Below, piece by piece: positions 14,801 to 27,700 of a stretch of DNA of 64,000 nt. This DNA comes from Oxyruncus cristatus (Eukaryota; Chordata; Aves; Passeriformes; Cotingidae). The stretch spans positions 1,334,208 through 1,398,207 of the forward strand of contig VXAY01005987.1 in the NCBI GenBank assembly GCA_013399855.1. Direction: 5' to 3'. Each line of letters starts with the position of its first letter. Position 1 is the first letter of the stretch. A program made the position numbers and the translations under genes. The notes below the pieces were generated by a model. It was not told the origin of the DNA, did no database searches, and was given only the letters and a program-made list of their open reading frames with translations.

Positions 14801-17502
14801 CACATCAGAGCAATATATAAATGCAAGTTTAAATATTAAAGAATGCAGCATTTATTTGAAGATGTCTTTCACAGTCTGCCACTGTAAATACACAGGGGCA
14901 CACTGCCAGCAGTGGGACCAGACCGATGCCCACCATGCCTGTCAGTACACCTGCAGACTGTGAGCAGCACGCAGCCCACCTCTGCTCCCTCTGAGCTCTC
15001 ACACAGTTGTGCTGTGGGAGTTGTGCTCTGTGTGCCAGGCTGAGTGGCGGAATTTTGCGACATTCCAGTTAGCTCTGTAGCCAAGAAGGTTTAGAAAGAT
15101 CTGGGTCAGGTTCAAAGGAAAAGCACTTTAGCAGTCAAAGCACTCGTTTTTTTTCAGAATGTGGTTGTGAAAACAAGGCATAATATGCAGCCAGGAGAAG
15201 CTCTTACCCTGCTCTCAGCAGAGCTCACGGACTCTACAGAGAGCACAGATCCTTCTTGTCCTGCAATCTGTTCTGCTCGGACACAATGGCTCTGACCCAC
15301 AAAGTATACAAAAGAACCCAAAGAGGGCAGAAAAATGGAATACAGAGACCAAGTGCTCTCTCCTGTACTCCCAATATTTCACCAGGTCGCTCTATGCCTG
15401 TTACTGTACAATTCTGAGATTTTTTTCCTGTCAGTAAAAATGAAGCTGGTGTTACAAACTTCCTCACCAGTCCTTTGACTGGGCAGCCATGAATTTGCAT
15501 TAGCTTAGGATTGTCATCTTGGATATTATGTTTGCATACCTGGGTCCTATGGCCCCAATCTACTTCTGGCCTGACCTCTTTGGTCCTATTCCCTTTTATC
15601 AAGGATAATCACAAGCATCTGCTATCCACAGTCTGCAGCTTTTGCAGATTATGCAGCTTCGGAGTGTTGGCCTATTTTATTTTGTCAATATGAAAACAGA
15701 GGCTCTGTTTATCACCCAAGCTGCTGCAATGTCCTCTGAGATGGTTGTAGGCAAATCTCTGTGTCTCGTGTTTTTGTACTCTGCCAAGCATAGGAACAAA
15801 GAGGGAAAAGTAAATTCCAGGAAGACAGGGCAAAAATTTAGTTTGCCTACCACAGAAGATCTGTATCTTAACCTTATCATGATACAAAGAAATAAATAAT
15901 AAACGTAGGGTGCTTTGTAGGATGACCCTGCATCAGAACTGGGCAATTCAAAATAGCACAGAAAAATGGGGGCCAAGACAGCGCTGAATGAGGCTGGTGG
16001 GCAATAAACAAGTGAGGATATATGCATTGGGATCCTTTTTGCAGGTCAGAGCCAGCTCTTATTTTGCAGATGAAGTCCAGCTATTGAAAAAAAAAAAAAA
16101 AAGACAAGGGACCTGAGAGAGTGCTGTGACAGCTGGCTGAGTCAAAGACAAGACACCTATTTACCCAAAAGGGCAAATTTTTTCTTTTCCCCCTGGGCGA
16201 AACACAAGGTAATTCTGTCAGTAACACCAGAATTAACTGCAGATTCACTGGTGTGCATGGAGTCACCATCTTCCCCTATATAAGCTGAGGGCTGCAGTAG
16301 TGAAGAGACCAGTCAGCCATGTGATGAAGGTAAGTGCCTGCCAGAAGGTGACAATAGTAGGGAAAAGGAGATTTTCAGAATTCAGGTCCATGGGTAACTG
16401 GTTCCACATACATTTAACAAAAACGCTTTTAGATCCTAAGTTGTACTCACTTCTGAGTAGCCCATATTATCACCCTTCGCCTTTCATAGTTGTTTGCTTG
16501 CCATGTTATGTTAGTTGTTAAAAAGACCTTGCTTCTAAGGCTTTTTGGGCCCGCTGTGCTACTGCCCAAAATGCCAATACTCTTGCCTCTTTCTGAAATG
16601 TCAAGATGCATTTTTTTCTCCTATGAGGTAGAAATAATTTCTGAAAAACAGGCATTTAAATACTCAGCTAAAAGGAACACCTTCATCAACCAAATCTTCT
16701 ATTCCTATTTTTATCTTCATTTTTCATGTTGTGTTTTTGTATGTAGCATCCATAGGCATAGTCCCAAAATATCAAAAGGAGGTAGGAGTAGTTAAAGACA
16801 GCATTGTGACCATTACTTAACAGCAGTTTACATTTTATTTTCATGGAAACCCATTAGTAGTGAAGGAATCTTTTAGATCATCTTTTGAAGGCTTGTTCCA
16901 AAGAATTTGTGTTCTAGTGTGCTGGCCGGACAACCTTTGAAGTTCATCCAGCTTTTAAAAGTTAAATGAAAGAGCTAGTTAAGACAAACAAGAAGGTAAT
17001 TTCCATCACCTTGTTGTAGTCATCTGAAAAGCCATCCCACCAAAAAAAGAGACACATGCACACCCTGCCCAAGACCTGCCATCCAATTCCTCAGTGAAAT
17101 AGTTTAGGAGATTGGACAAAATTTCACTTGAAGACCTTCACAGAATATCTGAAAATAATTTGATGTGCTACTGAACCATGGTGTTTATCATCTTGTCTGT
17201 CTTGAATTTGTTTGCACTCACTGGCATAGATTTGTATCAGAAATTTGCCATTGGAACAAGCATCTGAGACACAGTACATGGGTTACACTGGTGACATCCT
17301 GCCAGTTGTGTCATTGTCTTTCACATCATAAACCGCAGATGTGTATCTGAGCAAGACCTAACTTGAACGCAGCAAGGATTACAGCAAATGGCAACACAGG
17401 TTCCCTATACAGTATGCTACAACAAAAAAAGAAACAATCAAAAAAATGGACTATTTCTAAAACTGAACTGGGTCTTTCTTTGCAGAAACGTTGAAACAGT
17501 GT
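8875..17502. other. Intergenic, nothing recognised
   Basis: 8.6 kb without a supported gene. It holds simple A-rich runs (for example about 13837-13860 and 16085-16102) and short open frames that look like chance. A TATATAAG sequence near 16277 is not followed by any recognisable transcript. Confidence 0.6.
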
Positions 17503-17960
17503 TTGGTGGATTGACCCTGGCTGGATGTCATGTGCCTTTCAAAGCTGCTCTATCCCTCCTCTCCTCAGCTACACAGGGGAGAAAAAAGGTAAGGAGGACT
17601 CCGGGTTTGAGATAAGGACAGGCAAAACAGACTCCACATGGGGAAATTAACTGAATTTATTGCCAGACAGATCAGAGTAGGGTAATGAGAAACCAAACCA
17701 AAAAACACCTTCCCCCCACCCCTCACTTCTTCCCTGGCTTAAATCCTGATTCCTCCTGCCCTCCAGCAGCGAAGTGGGACAGGAAATGGGGGTTGTTCAT
17801 CACAGGCTGTCTCTGCCACTCATCCTCGTCATGGGGAGGGCTCCTCACACTTCTCCTGCTGCAGCGTGGAGTCCCTCCCACGGGAGACAGTCCTCCACAA
17901 ACTTCTCGGATGTCAGTCCTTCTCCCAGGCTGCAGTTCTTCAAGAACCCTCCCCCGGGGC
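17503..17960 (-). mobile_element. Endogenous retrovirus LTR fragment (bird)
   Basis: The segment starting TTGGTGGATTGACCCTGGCT and running through AGATAAGGACAGGCAAAACA, GAATTTATTGCCAGACAGAT and CCTCCCACGGGAGACAGTCC resembles an LTR I know as abundant in songbird genomes. The usual far end of that LTR is not visible, so the copy looks truncated; similarity fades after about 17,960. Orientation is inferred from the family as I remember it. There is no internal retroviral coding sequence. The 275 bases to 18236 are unassigned. Confidence 0.5.
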
Positions 17961-18236
17961 AAATTAATGGCTCTGAATGCCTTTTCATTTTGGAAGTCCG
18001 TTGTCACATCTCAGGTAGTTACATTCAGTCTCAGGATGGAGCTTCAGGATGTATCGGTTTCTTGCCCTCCTCCACAGTATACCTCTTTGGAATTGCTAGT
18101 CAGAGACTTTCCAACAGGACCTTTAATTTGAGGTTCACTACAGAAGTGTCAGATTACACAGCAACTCCCTGCCAGAAGATACTCCTCTTCCTCACTGCCT
18201 GCAGGAATAATTTCAAGCCCAGCAGCTTGCTGTTGT

Positions 18237-18814
18237 TGTCAGTTACTGTTTAAACACAGCCAGCAGCCAAGCACCACACAGCTGCTCGTTCACTCCCCCA
18301 CCACTGGGATTGGGAAGAAAATCGGAAAGGTAAAAGCTGGAAAAGTCGTGGGATGAGATAAAGACAGTTTAATAGAGAAAGTAAAAGCAAAGCAAACACA
18401 GAATTAATTCACTGTTTCCCATGGGCAGGCAGGTATTCAGCCATCTCCAGGAAAGCAGGGCCCCACCACACATGACAGTTACTTGAGAAGAACAAATGCC
18501 ATTACTCCAAATATTCCTCCTTCTTTCCTCCACTTTATAGACTGAGCATGATGTCATACGGTATGGAACATCCCTTTGGTCAGTTGGGGTCACCTGTCCT
18601 GGCTGTGTCTCCTCCCAGCCTGCATGGACCCCGAACTTCCTTGCCAGTGTGGCAATACGAAGAGAAGAAAAGGCCTTGCCTCTGTGTAAGCACTGCTCAG
18701 CAATAACAAAACCTACTCTATATTATCAACCCTGTGTTCACCATAAATCCAAAACACAGCCCCATACTAGCCAGTGTGAAGAAAATGAACTCCACCCCAG
18801 CCAAAACCAGCACA
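18237..18814 (-). mobile_element. Solo LTR of a bird endogenous retrovirus
   Basis: About 578 bp reading on the minus strand from TGTGCTGGTTTTGGCTGGG (18814) to a CA end at 18237. In element order I see a CRE-like TGACATCA (18549-18556), a TATAAAG box (18533-18539), then an ATTAAA polyadenylation-type signal (18368-18373) about 165 bases downstream, the U3-R-U5 order expected of an LTR. It resembles a frequent songbird LTR. No gag, pol or env sequence follows, so it is a solo LTR. I could not find a convincing target-site duplication, so the ends are provisional. Confidence 0.75.
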
Positions 18815-18904
18815 TCAGTGCTGACAGACCAAGAAAATAATGTTTGAAAGCAAGAGGTGCCCTCTAACCCGTGAACTTTCCTATCAAGTTGACAGACAGT
18901 AGTG

Positions 18905-19510
18905 GTGCAAAACCACCATGTCCTGGGCTGCATCAAAAGGAGTGTGGCCAGCAGGTCAAGGAAGAGGATTCTGTCCCTCTGCTCTGCTGAGACCCCACCT
19001 GGAGTACTGCATCCAGCTCCGGGGCTCCCAGCACAGGAAAGTCGACGACCTGTTGGAGCAAGTCCAGAGGAGGGACACAAAAATGATCAGAGGGCTGGAG
19101 CATCTCTTCTATGAGGACAGACTGAGAGAGTTGGGACTGTTCAGTCCAGAGAAGAGAAGACTCCAAAGAGACCTCATAGCACCTTCCAGTATCTCAGGAG
19201 TCTTACAAGAGAGCTGGTGAGGGAATTTTTGCAAGAGCATATTGTGACAGGACATGGGGGAATGGCTTCAAACTGAAAGAGGGCAGGCTTAGATTTGATA
19301 TTAGGAAGAAATTTTCTTTGTGAAGGTGATGAAACACTGGAACAGGTTGTCCAGAGAAGCTGTGGATGCTACATCCCTGGAAGTTTTCAAGGCCAAGTTG
19401 GACGGGACTTTGAATGACCTGGCCTAGTGTATGGCATCCTGTGGCAGGGAGAGTTGGAACTAGTTGGTCTTTAAGGTCCCTTCCAACCCAAGCCATTCTG
19501 ACTCTATTAA
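18905..19510 (+). repeat. CR1 LINE 3' fragment (about 0.6 kb)
   Basis: Plus-strand CR1 covering the end of the reverse-transcriptase ORF and the 3' UTR. Recognisable pieces in order: GGGCTGCATCAAAAGGAGTG, GAGACCCCACCTGGAGTACT, GGACTGTTCAGTCCAGAGAA, a frame-broken AACTGGAACAGGTTG-type stretch, GAAGTTTTCAAGGCC, CCTTCCAACCCAAGCCATTC. The tail octamers have decayed. Frames are broken by indels and stops. Confidence 0.93.
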
Positions 19511-22500
19511 AACCCAGCAGCCTGCAGATAAATGGAGATTCTGAGTTTTCTGCATTGTCAGTCAGCACCTTGTCTGAGCTCCAAATTCTCCTGAAAATGT
19601 AAATGGAGATGGTGAGAAGAGCTAAATGCAAAACTGATATCTTTTCTTCCTATTGAAATAATAAAATTAAATCCTTTTCAGTAGGAACTTCCATTCAAGA
19701 ATAATTTCAACTATGAGAGACAAGTACATTGTTACTAATGGAATATTTTTTTTAATCAGGAAAGAAAGCTGGCAAAGAAATTTTAGGATAATATAAACTC
19801 ATTTAATTAAAATATGACATTCCATAGAAGTTTGTTGTGTTTGGTTTTTTTTTTTTTTTCCTTGTGCTTGGAATGCTTCCAGCCAAAGATCTGGCAAGTT
19901 ATAAATAAACACATCAAGGTATTGCAAACACAGGCACAAAAGGATCTCTACAACTGCTGCAAGGACTGTCTGCTCAAAGTTGGAATTATGAGATTTTAAT
20001 GCATCATCTGACCTTGATTGTTGACAAATGAAATTAAGCAAAAAGATCCAGTTTTTGTCCTTAAAATAATTAATAATTTATAGGAATAACATGCAATGTG
20101 TGATAGTATACTAGGACGAGAAGCATGGTGAGAGGAGATGGGTTCTTAGCTGATTGCACTCTTTTTGATGGTGCTTCCACTGAGACTGAGCCTTGTCTGA
20201 ATAAGGATAGCAAAACATCTGCTCTGGAGCTCTTGGCTGAGATGAAGCAATTTTCCTTCCTACTTCTCCTTGCCAAAGAGGGTTTTTCCCAATGTTCACA
20301 CAGGATCAGACCTTTACTAGGCTTACTGAGGAACCTTAGCCATTACAATCTACACGAAGAAAAGGTGTGAAAAAGGAAACTTCATTATTTGCATTCTAGA
20401 GAGAAAGGAATAAAAGCAAAGAAGATGCAGAACATGAGGAATTAAATCTCAGCTTGCTGAGTCCCAGCCCACTGCAGAAATATCTGCCCAGTGTTTCTCC
20501 CTGCAAAAACTCTGGCTGTTACTCTCAGTTTTAGGATTCCAAAACTAAACTCTGCAAAAACCATTGTGGAGCCTCTGTGTGCGTGCCATTGAGCAGAAAG
20601 AAGAGAAAGAGTGCAAAAAAAGAGAGTACAACACAGAGCAGAAACTCAGAATAAAATGCTGATATAATACTGTCACTGCTATCAATAGTATAGAGTTACA
20701 GTGTCAGCACTGGGCATTACCTTTTCTTTCATGACAAGGCGATTGTAGGAGGATATATCAACAAGTGCTGTTGAGCACTGAGACTGAGGACTTGTAGACT
20801 CATTCTGATTGCAAGCATTCACTGAAGTCCATCTCAGAACTGGGCCATTGATAAGCTCTCTTCTACCTGGAGTGTTTTGTTACCTGATAAGAGACAGGGG
20901 GTTCTTCCTGTGGTCTTGCTTATGTCTTCATATGGCTGGTTTAAAGAGCTGGCAGGAACTGTGTTACTTCTCTTTTCCAATTTTTCCCTAGGCTTAGCTA
21001 AAATCCATCAGCGGCTTACAACACAGAGTGGGAAGAATAGGACAGGCAAGAGGGGGACTGGTAGGCAGGCAGACAAAAAGTGTAAGTTCGTACTTATGAT
21101 TTCCTTCAGAGAAGAAGCTTTGGTTGTCTGCATTTGTTCCCTAACATTTGACGTTCTGCAAGTGAAGATTTAAAATAATTCATACGGAAATTGCATCTAG
21201 GCATGGCATTGCATATATTCACATGGCCCATTATTTCTCTCTTTAATGTCTCACCCCAAAATAATGGTTCTAAATGGCACTGAGGAGGAAAAACCTTACC
21301 CAGACAAGTTGCTTGGCTGCTAAAAACCCATTCTACCTGCACACTACATCTGCTCATTCACCATGAACTGAAACTCGATTGAATCAGGGAAACATGCTTT
21401 CTTTCCTTCTCACACTTTCTATCTTTCTTTATTTATTAGAAAATATGAGGGTGAAAAGTATTAAAGGCAAAAATCTTTATTGATTAGGGTTATTCATTGC
21501 TTCTCCAGAAAATTATTATTAAACCAACTCACCTTGCTAAGTTTTCTCTTTTAAGGAAGGATCATTTGTACAGGCCACTTGCAATGTGACTTCCAGCACT
21601 GGAAGTGCTTTCCCGTGTGGATATAAAGCTGTAGAAAAAGGAACACGAACAAAACCTGGAAGTCTGGGGAATTTCCCTCTACCTAATGTTCAGAAAACAT
21701 AGTTGTGGCCAATCATACAATCCAGCTTTATTAAATTCCATTGATTGGGAATAAAAGAGAATTGAAAAAACACAGCAAAAGCAGTGTCCTGTGAGAGGTA
21801 AAAAGAAGAACCTGCTCCATGTTATGATGTTCTGACTTTAAGGACTAAGCATCCATTTTATTTCAGCTGCTCCATATTTTGTTCTTCCACAGTTTGGTTG
21901 CAAGTCCTTATTATGATTTTTTTAGTTCTCCTAAGCTGCCATGAGTTCAATAGCATTCTTAGACGGATTCTCACTCCCTTATGCTTCCCATGAAAAAGGA
22001 TGCTCCTCTGAGCAAAAGTAGGTATCATGTTTCCTTCCCATTGTGCTTGCTCCTGTCATTGGCTATTTAATTCAAATTTGATTTATTTAAGGGATTTAGG
22101 AGCTTGGCTTTCTAGAGCCTGCTTAAATAAAATTAAATTAAACCCACATTCTGAATAATATTTAAAAAAAAAGTGAGGACAACTCACCTTCTCCTCCTCC
22201 AGAAAATGCAAAAATGCAAGTTATGTTTTTGCCTTGAGCTGAATCCTTTCACTGTTTCCCTGATGTGCCTGGTAGGCAATCCAGTCTAGACTGACCTTCA
22301 AACATCTCTGTGGCTTTGGATTGAGAGATTTTTCTGGCCATGAACACCCCTTCGCAAAGAACCGTGCTACTCGGGGAGCAGAGGGAGAGTTTTGACATGT
22401 GGGCATCCTCTCCTGAACATCTCTGCCGCTAATTTGGGAAACTAATTTGGGAAATAGAACATTTCAGCCTTGAGTATCCTGCCTGCATCAGGAAAAATAA

Positions 22501-23901
22501 ACATCTTCAATGGCTTCCCACTCTGAAAGTATCTACTGCAGCAAAGCCAGTGCCTCAAGAAACTTCATATACCACCTGTTTCTATCCTGGCATCATTGGA
22601 CATAGTTCACCTTTGCACATCAGCAGATTACTGATGAGTTTTTAGGGCCTCTGATCAGTAATCAGCCACTAAGCAGCCTGATTTTAAGCTACTAGAGACA
22701 GGATGTGTGCTTTAGCTTACGACAGTGTTTTGACTAGTTGTTAATTAGGTTGACTGGCCACCAAAAATATAAACCACAGGACTGTTTTAGAGGGTTTATA
22801 TTTTCATGGAGAGGTTTAGTTAGAAAGAGGAGAGGGAGTATCGCCTTCCTCCTCTTTATTTGGAATCTGTGGAAACAATTTTGGGGAAGGTATAAAAAGC
22901 AGGTCATTCTTCTGTGAAAATGTCTCACATTTATTTGATCAGCTCTAGTTTTACTTCAAGACAACACTTGCCTCCAAGTCACTGCACAAATATTAACTTT
23001 CCACTACTTTTTGAATAGAATGTAGAATTGTGGGAGACATTTTACCTATCAACCAGAATGGATAACTGTTTAACAGATTTCTGTCCCTCCTTAAGAGCCT
23101 TTGAAAGTTTTTATGGGATGTTTTTGCCCTAACTCCTCGCATTTCTCTTAGTGCTATTATTGCTAAGGAAAAGGAAACAATAGCGATCATAGTAATGCTA
23201 ATAATAAAAGTAATAATAATTAATTAAAAAATTATGTCTTACATATTTCAGTCTATAAAACTAGATTCCAGATTCTTTTTTTATTTTCACTCATTTTCTA
23301 TTCTGACTTCCCTTCTACTTTTTCCCCCTTTCCCATTTTCTTGTGTCTTTCCACTTTAGCCTTGTGAATCACGCACTGATCATTTAATTGCTGTTCCTGA
23401 TCTTTGTTTCTCACACTATAAAGAACAACTCTTTGGTTTCTCTGGAACCTAAAGACCACTGTTCATCTCACATGCAAAGATGAATAAAAACTTTGATAAT
23501 AACAAGGTCTGAGTTAATATCTTCTTGGAGTTGTTGGTTTCCAGCAGACTTCCCCAGCTGGATAAGTGTGCTCATTTCAATAACCATTAATCACAGATTT
23601 AGAATTCTTTGTTGCACAGAACCACTACCCCGTTGAATATGCAGAAAGAGCACTGAATTATGCAGGAGTATGGAAAAAGGGAAGGAAAGGCAAAAACCCT
23701 ATAATTATACAAAAATACTATAAAGCATTTCAATGCACACAGAACTATTGTTCCTAGGTTTACTGGAGCTTGGTGGGACTTTGGGAAGAAGATATTGAAC
23801 CAAATGACAGAGATACATTTTCAAGTATCTTGAAAAGAAGAATCTGTTGCTTTCAGAATACAACATACTTAATTTAATACTTGGTTGAACTGATAGTGTC
23901 T
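19511..23901. other. Intergenic, nothing recognised
   Basis: 4.4 kb AT-rich DNA with a poly-T tract near 19844-19859 and pyrimidine-rich stretches near 23270-23345. No gene, RNA or repeat family was recognised. Confidence 0.6.
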
Positions 23902-24710
23902 TGTGCTGGTGTAAAAGTAAACCAGCGGGAGAAATAAACCCAGCTCAAGTGAGATTACAAGTCAGAATTACAATTTACTAAAAAGATTACAATTTATACA
24001 ATGATATAGAGAAAACTGGTTTTAACCCACAAAAACAAATGTATAACCCAGCACCCTGGGACAAGAATAGAACAGTGTGTGTTAGCCCCTCTGCTGAGCA
24101 CCACGTGGTCTCCCTAGGTGCAGAGTAAAAGGAAAAGGAAACCTGTTGGTCCAGATGATGGTCGAAGGTCTGTCGAAGTATGGATCTCTGTCTTGTCGTG
24201 AGTGGCAGTTGCAGTCCTGCTGAAGTTCTGGTCCTCTTCTGGATCCACCAAGTGGTACCAGAAGTCCCAAACCCACAATGTTATATATGCTTAAGTTCAG
24301 GTGGGAATGCCCAGTACCTCCCACAGGGCAGGGAGTTTCACAGTGGGTGATTTAAGTCTGTGAGTCATGGGATATTTTTTGAAGCTTTGATGGTCTAGAT
24401 CATTGCAGCTGCCTATTATGCCAGTGCTTGTGGTCCATTAGCAGAGATGACCACACAGGCTGGGTGTGAAGGTGCTAATGCTTCCCTGGAGGGAAGTTGT
24501 CACAGCTGTCATTGGTGTGAAGACAACAAAACACGCCCCTGCTTCAAAGGGTTTCTTTAATACCCAGCTTGTAGCCTGAGGTGTCAGGCAGCTGCTGTAA
24601 ACGATCCATTTATTAACAGTCCATCAGAAATGACACAGAGGGTGTAGAATACACAGTTTTGGTTATACCTACATAGTGATAAACTAGTCCCGGCCCCTGT
24701 AACTAGAACA
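23902..24710 (-). mobile_element. LTR-like element of a bird endogenous retrovirus (solo)
   Basis: About 0.8 kb that resembles another songbird LTR. Recognisable pieces on the plus strand: TGTGCTGGTGTAAAAGTAAA, CAAGTGAGATTAC, AACCCAGCACCCTGGGACAA, GAGCACCACGTGGTCTCCCT, CCTCCCACAGGGCAGGG, CACAGCTGTCATTGG, GATAAACTAGTCCC. The minus strand carries a TATA box (GCATATATAAC, about 24280-24290), which sets the orientation: U3 to the right, R-U5 to the left. No internal coding region flanks it. Ends are approximate, and no clean target-site duplication was found. Confidence 0.65.
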
Positions 24711-27700
24711 GGTCTGAAAGTTAATCTCTGAAGTTTCCTTCTCATACAGCTGTGACTCTTGCAAAATGTCACAAACACTCATGAGAAAAGTAACAAAGCC
24801 TGATACCACTTCCATATTCTTCCATATTGTTTTGTTAAGATTTGGGGTTATTGTTTTTTCTGCTATATTGTGTGAGGCCTGTGTAGGCAAAATTGTTCTT
24901 GAAAGTGGGTCAGCCTAGAATGCAGTATGTGTCCAGGTGTTCCTCAGTCTCCTCTTGTTCATTTTGTATGAATTACCAGGAAGAAAAAAGACCTATTTGT
25001 CTAACATTCTCGAGAAAAATCCTCTTCATGAATATCAGCTGTAGGAAGGCAATGTCAGATCCAAAAAGACTTTCCCAACAGAAATCAATGAAATGTGTTT
25101 ATTCCCAGCAAAGGCAAATATTTTTCAAAATGCACATTTTACAGTGAACAGCTGTTTCATTGGAAGATTCCTGATCAGCTATAGCATATGGAAAGACAAA
25201 GTCGTCATGACTCAGTGTTGTCATCTCGTGTTCCTCAGAGGATTAATATGGATCAGTAATAACTGCAGCAGCAGACCAATTAATAATTGAAAAGGTGCTA
25301 ATGAGTGCATTGATGAAGTCAGCAGAGTCAGAAATTTCTTACCCATATTATTTCTGTCTCTTTTTGATCCTTTTTTCACCATGTGCTGAGCAAAGAATCG
25401 ATTTTTTTTTTGGCTTGTAAGGCCTTACCACCCTTTATAAATGGAATTCTATTTGATGATACCATGACTGCAAGTAGGTCCCTGGCCATTAAAATCCTGC
25501 CTGAGTTTCCCCAGTTTTCCTGTGATCTCTGCTTTGCCTTTGGAGTTCCATGTGGTTCATTAACTTAGGGACCTGAGACCATCTTTATTCTTTACCCATC
25601 AAATATGTAGGCCAGCAAAGAGGGGTGGGTGACTACACATTCTGTGTACATGTCTCTCTTGATCCTTCAGGATGAGTAATCCTACCTGTTAGGCCCATTA
25701 CAGTGCTTGAATGGCCTTCAGTAAGATCCAACAGGAACAGAGAAAAATCTTAATCTCTACATTCATCTGCCACCTTCATCTCTGATGTAAAATCAGCTTG
25801 TGCTGTAATCCAGGAAATCCTTGCTAGATGCTCAGGCTGATGCTCTTAATGGTCTTGCTCTGCTGAAGGCTCTGGGTTAGATGCTGTCTTAATGAAATGA
25901 CCGTACTGCATAGGGGAGGTCCTACCTCTCAGGCTGACTCTGTAGAGAACAGAGAAAACCTGCACTAGGAGTCACCTGTTGTTGGTTAAGTGCAGGATAA
26001 GGAATGATAAATCAAAGGAGGAGCAAGAACAAGTAGGTAGTCTGATTTTCCCAGCTGCCTCATCCTGTCCCCTTTGCAAAACCCTTCCAAAATTACATAC
26101 TTTCTATGCAAAATGTCTTTGGGGCTTTACTAGACATACTATAAATTAGAATATGCCTTGCTGTTTGTTTTTCACAACTTTACATTTCATTTATGCCACC
26201 TGCAAAATGCCACCTGCACTTGACAGGGATTATTTCAAATGCAAAGCACAGATTAAATGGAAGGTCTAGAGCCCTGAAAAGTGTTCTAAAAGTATGCCAT
26301 AATTATGAAGTTAAGAAAGTGATACACTGCCCGCAAATCTAAAATTTGGCCCTAAAATTACAGAGCGGCCATTAGTAGCCACCTGTCTACTGGTAACTTC
26401 TAAAGCAAAACAGGCCCCTGTGGAAAGGAGGAGGGAAGAAAAAGAGAAGCAATGCCAAGCTGCAGTTTGCAAGGCTGCAAGCAGAAATTTCTGTTTCCAG
26501 CACGAAGAAACCAATTTGTCAAGATAAGAAATGATAGTACAGAATGATGTCTCTCTGTTCTCAGAAACACTGGAACAGAGTAGTAAGTGCTCTGTCCTAC
26601 CCATGAGGGCCAATGCATCAAAACAGCAAATGTGACAGAGAACTGGGAAGGGCCACTCCAAGTGACCCGCTTAATGGCTGCATATTCCCAGCAAACATGA
26701 CTAATGCAGATGAGGAAGATAAAATACACATGCTCATACTAAAAAAGAAAAGAACTTCAATTACACTGTTCCAGGACAATAATCCTGTTATACAAAAGCT
26801 GCATAGTAACAGCATGAAAAATCACAGCAAGAAGCAATTCTAGGTATGGCTGAAAAATGCCGAGCTGTTCAGTTCAGAATCTATGCAGGAGTCTTCCTAA
26901 GGACTGGAGCAAGATGTGTAACTCTCTCCTTTGCTGATGCATGCTCTGCCTGCTGCTTAATCCCAGAGGATTTTTAATCCTTTTCCAATGGCTATGCAGG
27001 ACTTTCAAACTTGCTTTTTCCACATATTTCCTGGAGTGTACAGACACTTATCCCAACACTTCAACAAATCTTGACAACATCCGTCGAGCCCAAAGCAACA
27101 AGTGAACATCTTACAGCTGTAAGCCAGCTTCGTTATTTTTGTTGCTGAGTAATGCATGAGGAAGTTTAAGCCCACAATCACCTATCACTACATCTGCTTC
27201 TTTTTTTTTTTTTTTTTTTTCCAGAACACTGTGACCATGGAAAAAAAGCACCAGCCAAAAAACCTCCAGCATTCCCCCTTCAGCAAACCACAGTGATAAG
27301 CTAGCTAATGAGAGTAAAGAACATATTTATACACACAGAAAATGCTAATAGTCAATTAGTTGCAGCCAGTGAATTAAAATTCAGGAGGCCACACATATTG
27401 TTATCTCCTTTGAAGCTGGTCTGCCATCTTAGCTTTGTCAAAGGTGTTTTTTATTAAGGTACCAAAGTTCAAACAGACAATAGTTATTGTTTTAATTATT
27501 TGAAAAACTGTACATCTTTCCTTACAGAACCCTTGGGGCCCTACAGCTGCACTTCACTGTAACTGCCTTCCCAGTCACCAGCTAGCAGGTGTTTTCAATT
27601 CCTTGGTAGGAATATAGAAACAAATTCCTATAAGTGCTAGTGAGACCTTAAATAAGAATTATCAGTCACAGTTACTGATTACAGGAACCAAAGGCTAAAA

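Noticed and set aside
17685..18253. Open frames of 148 and 159 codons
   Set aside because: They start within LTR-like repeat DNA and do not correspond to retroviral gag, pol or env.
18918..19220. 100-codon open frame
   Set aside because: Part of a CR1 3' fragment, not a host gene.
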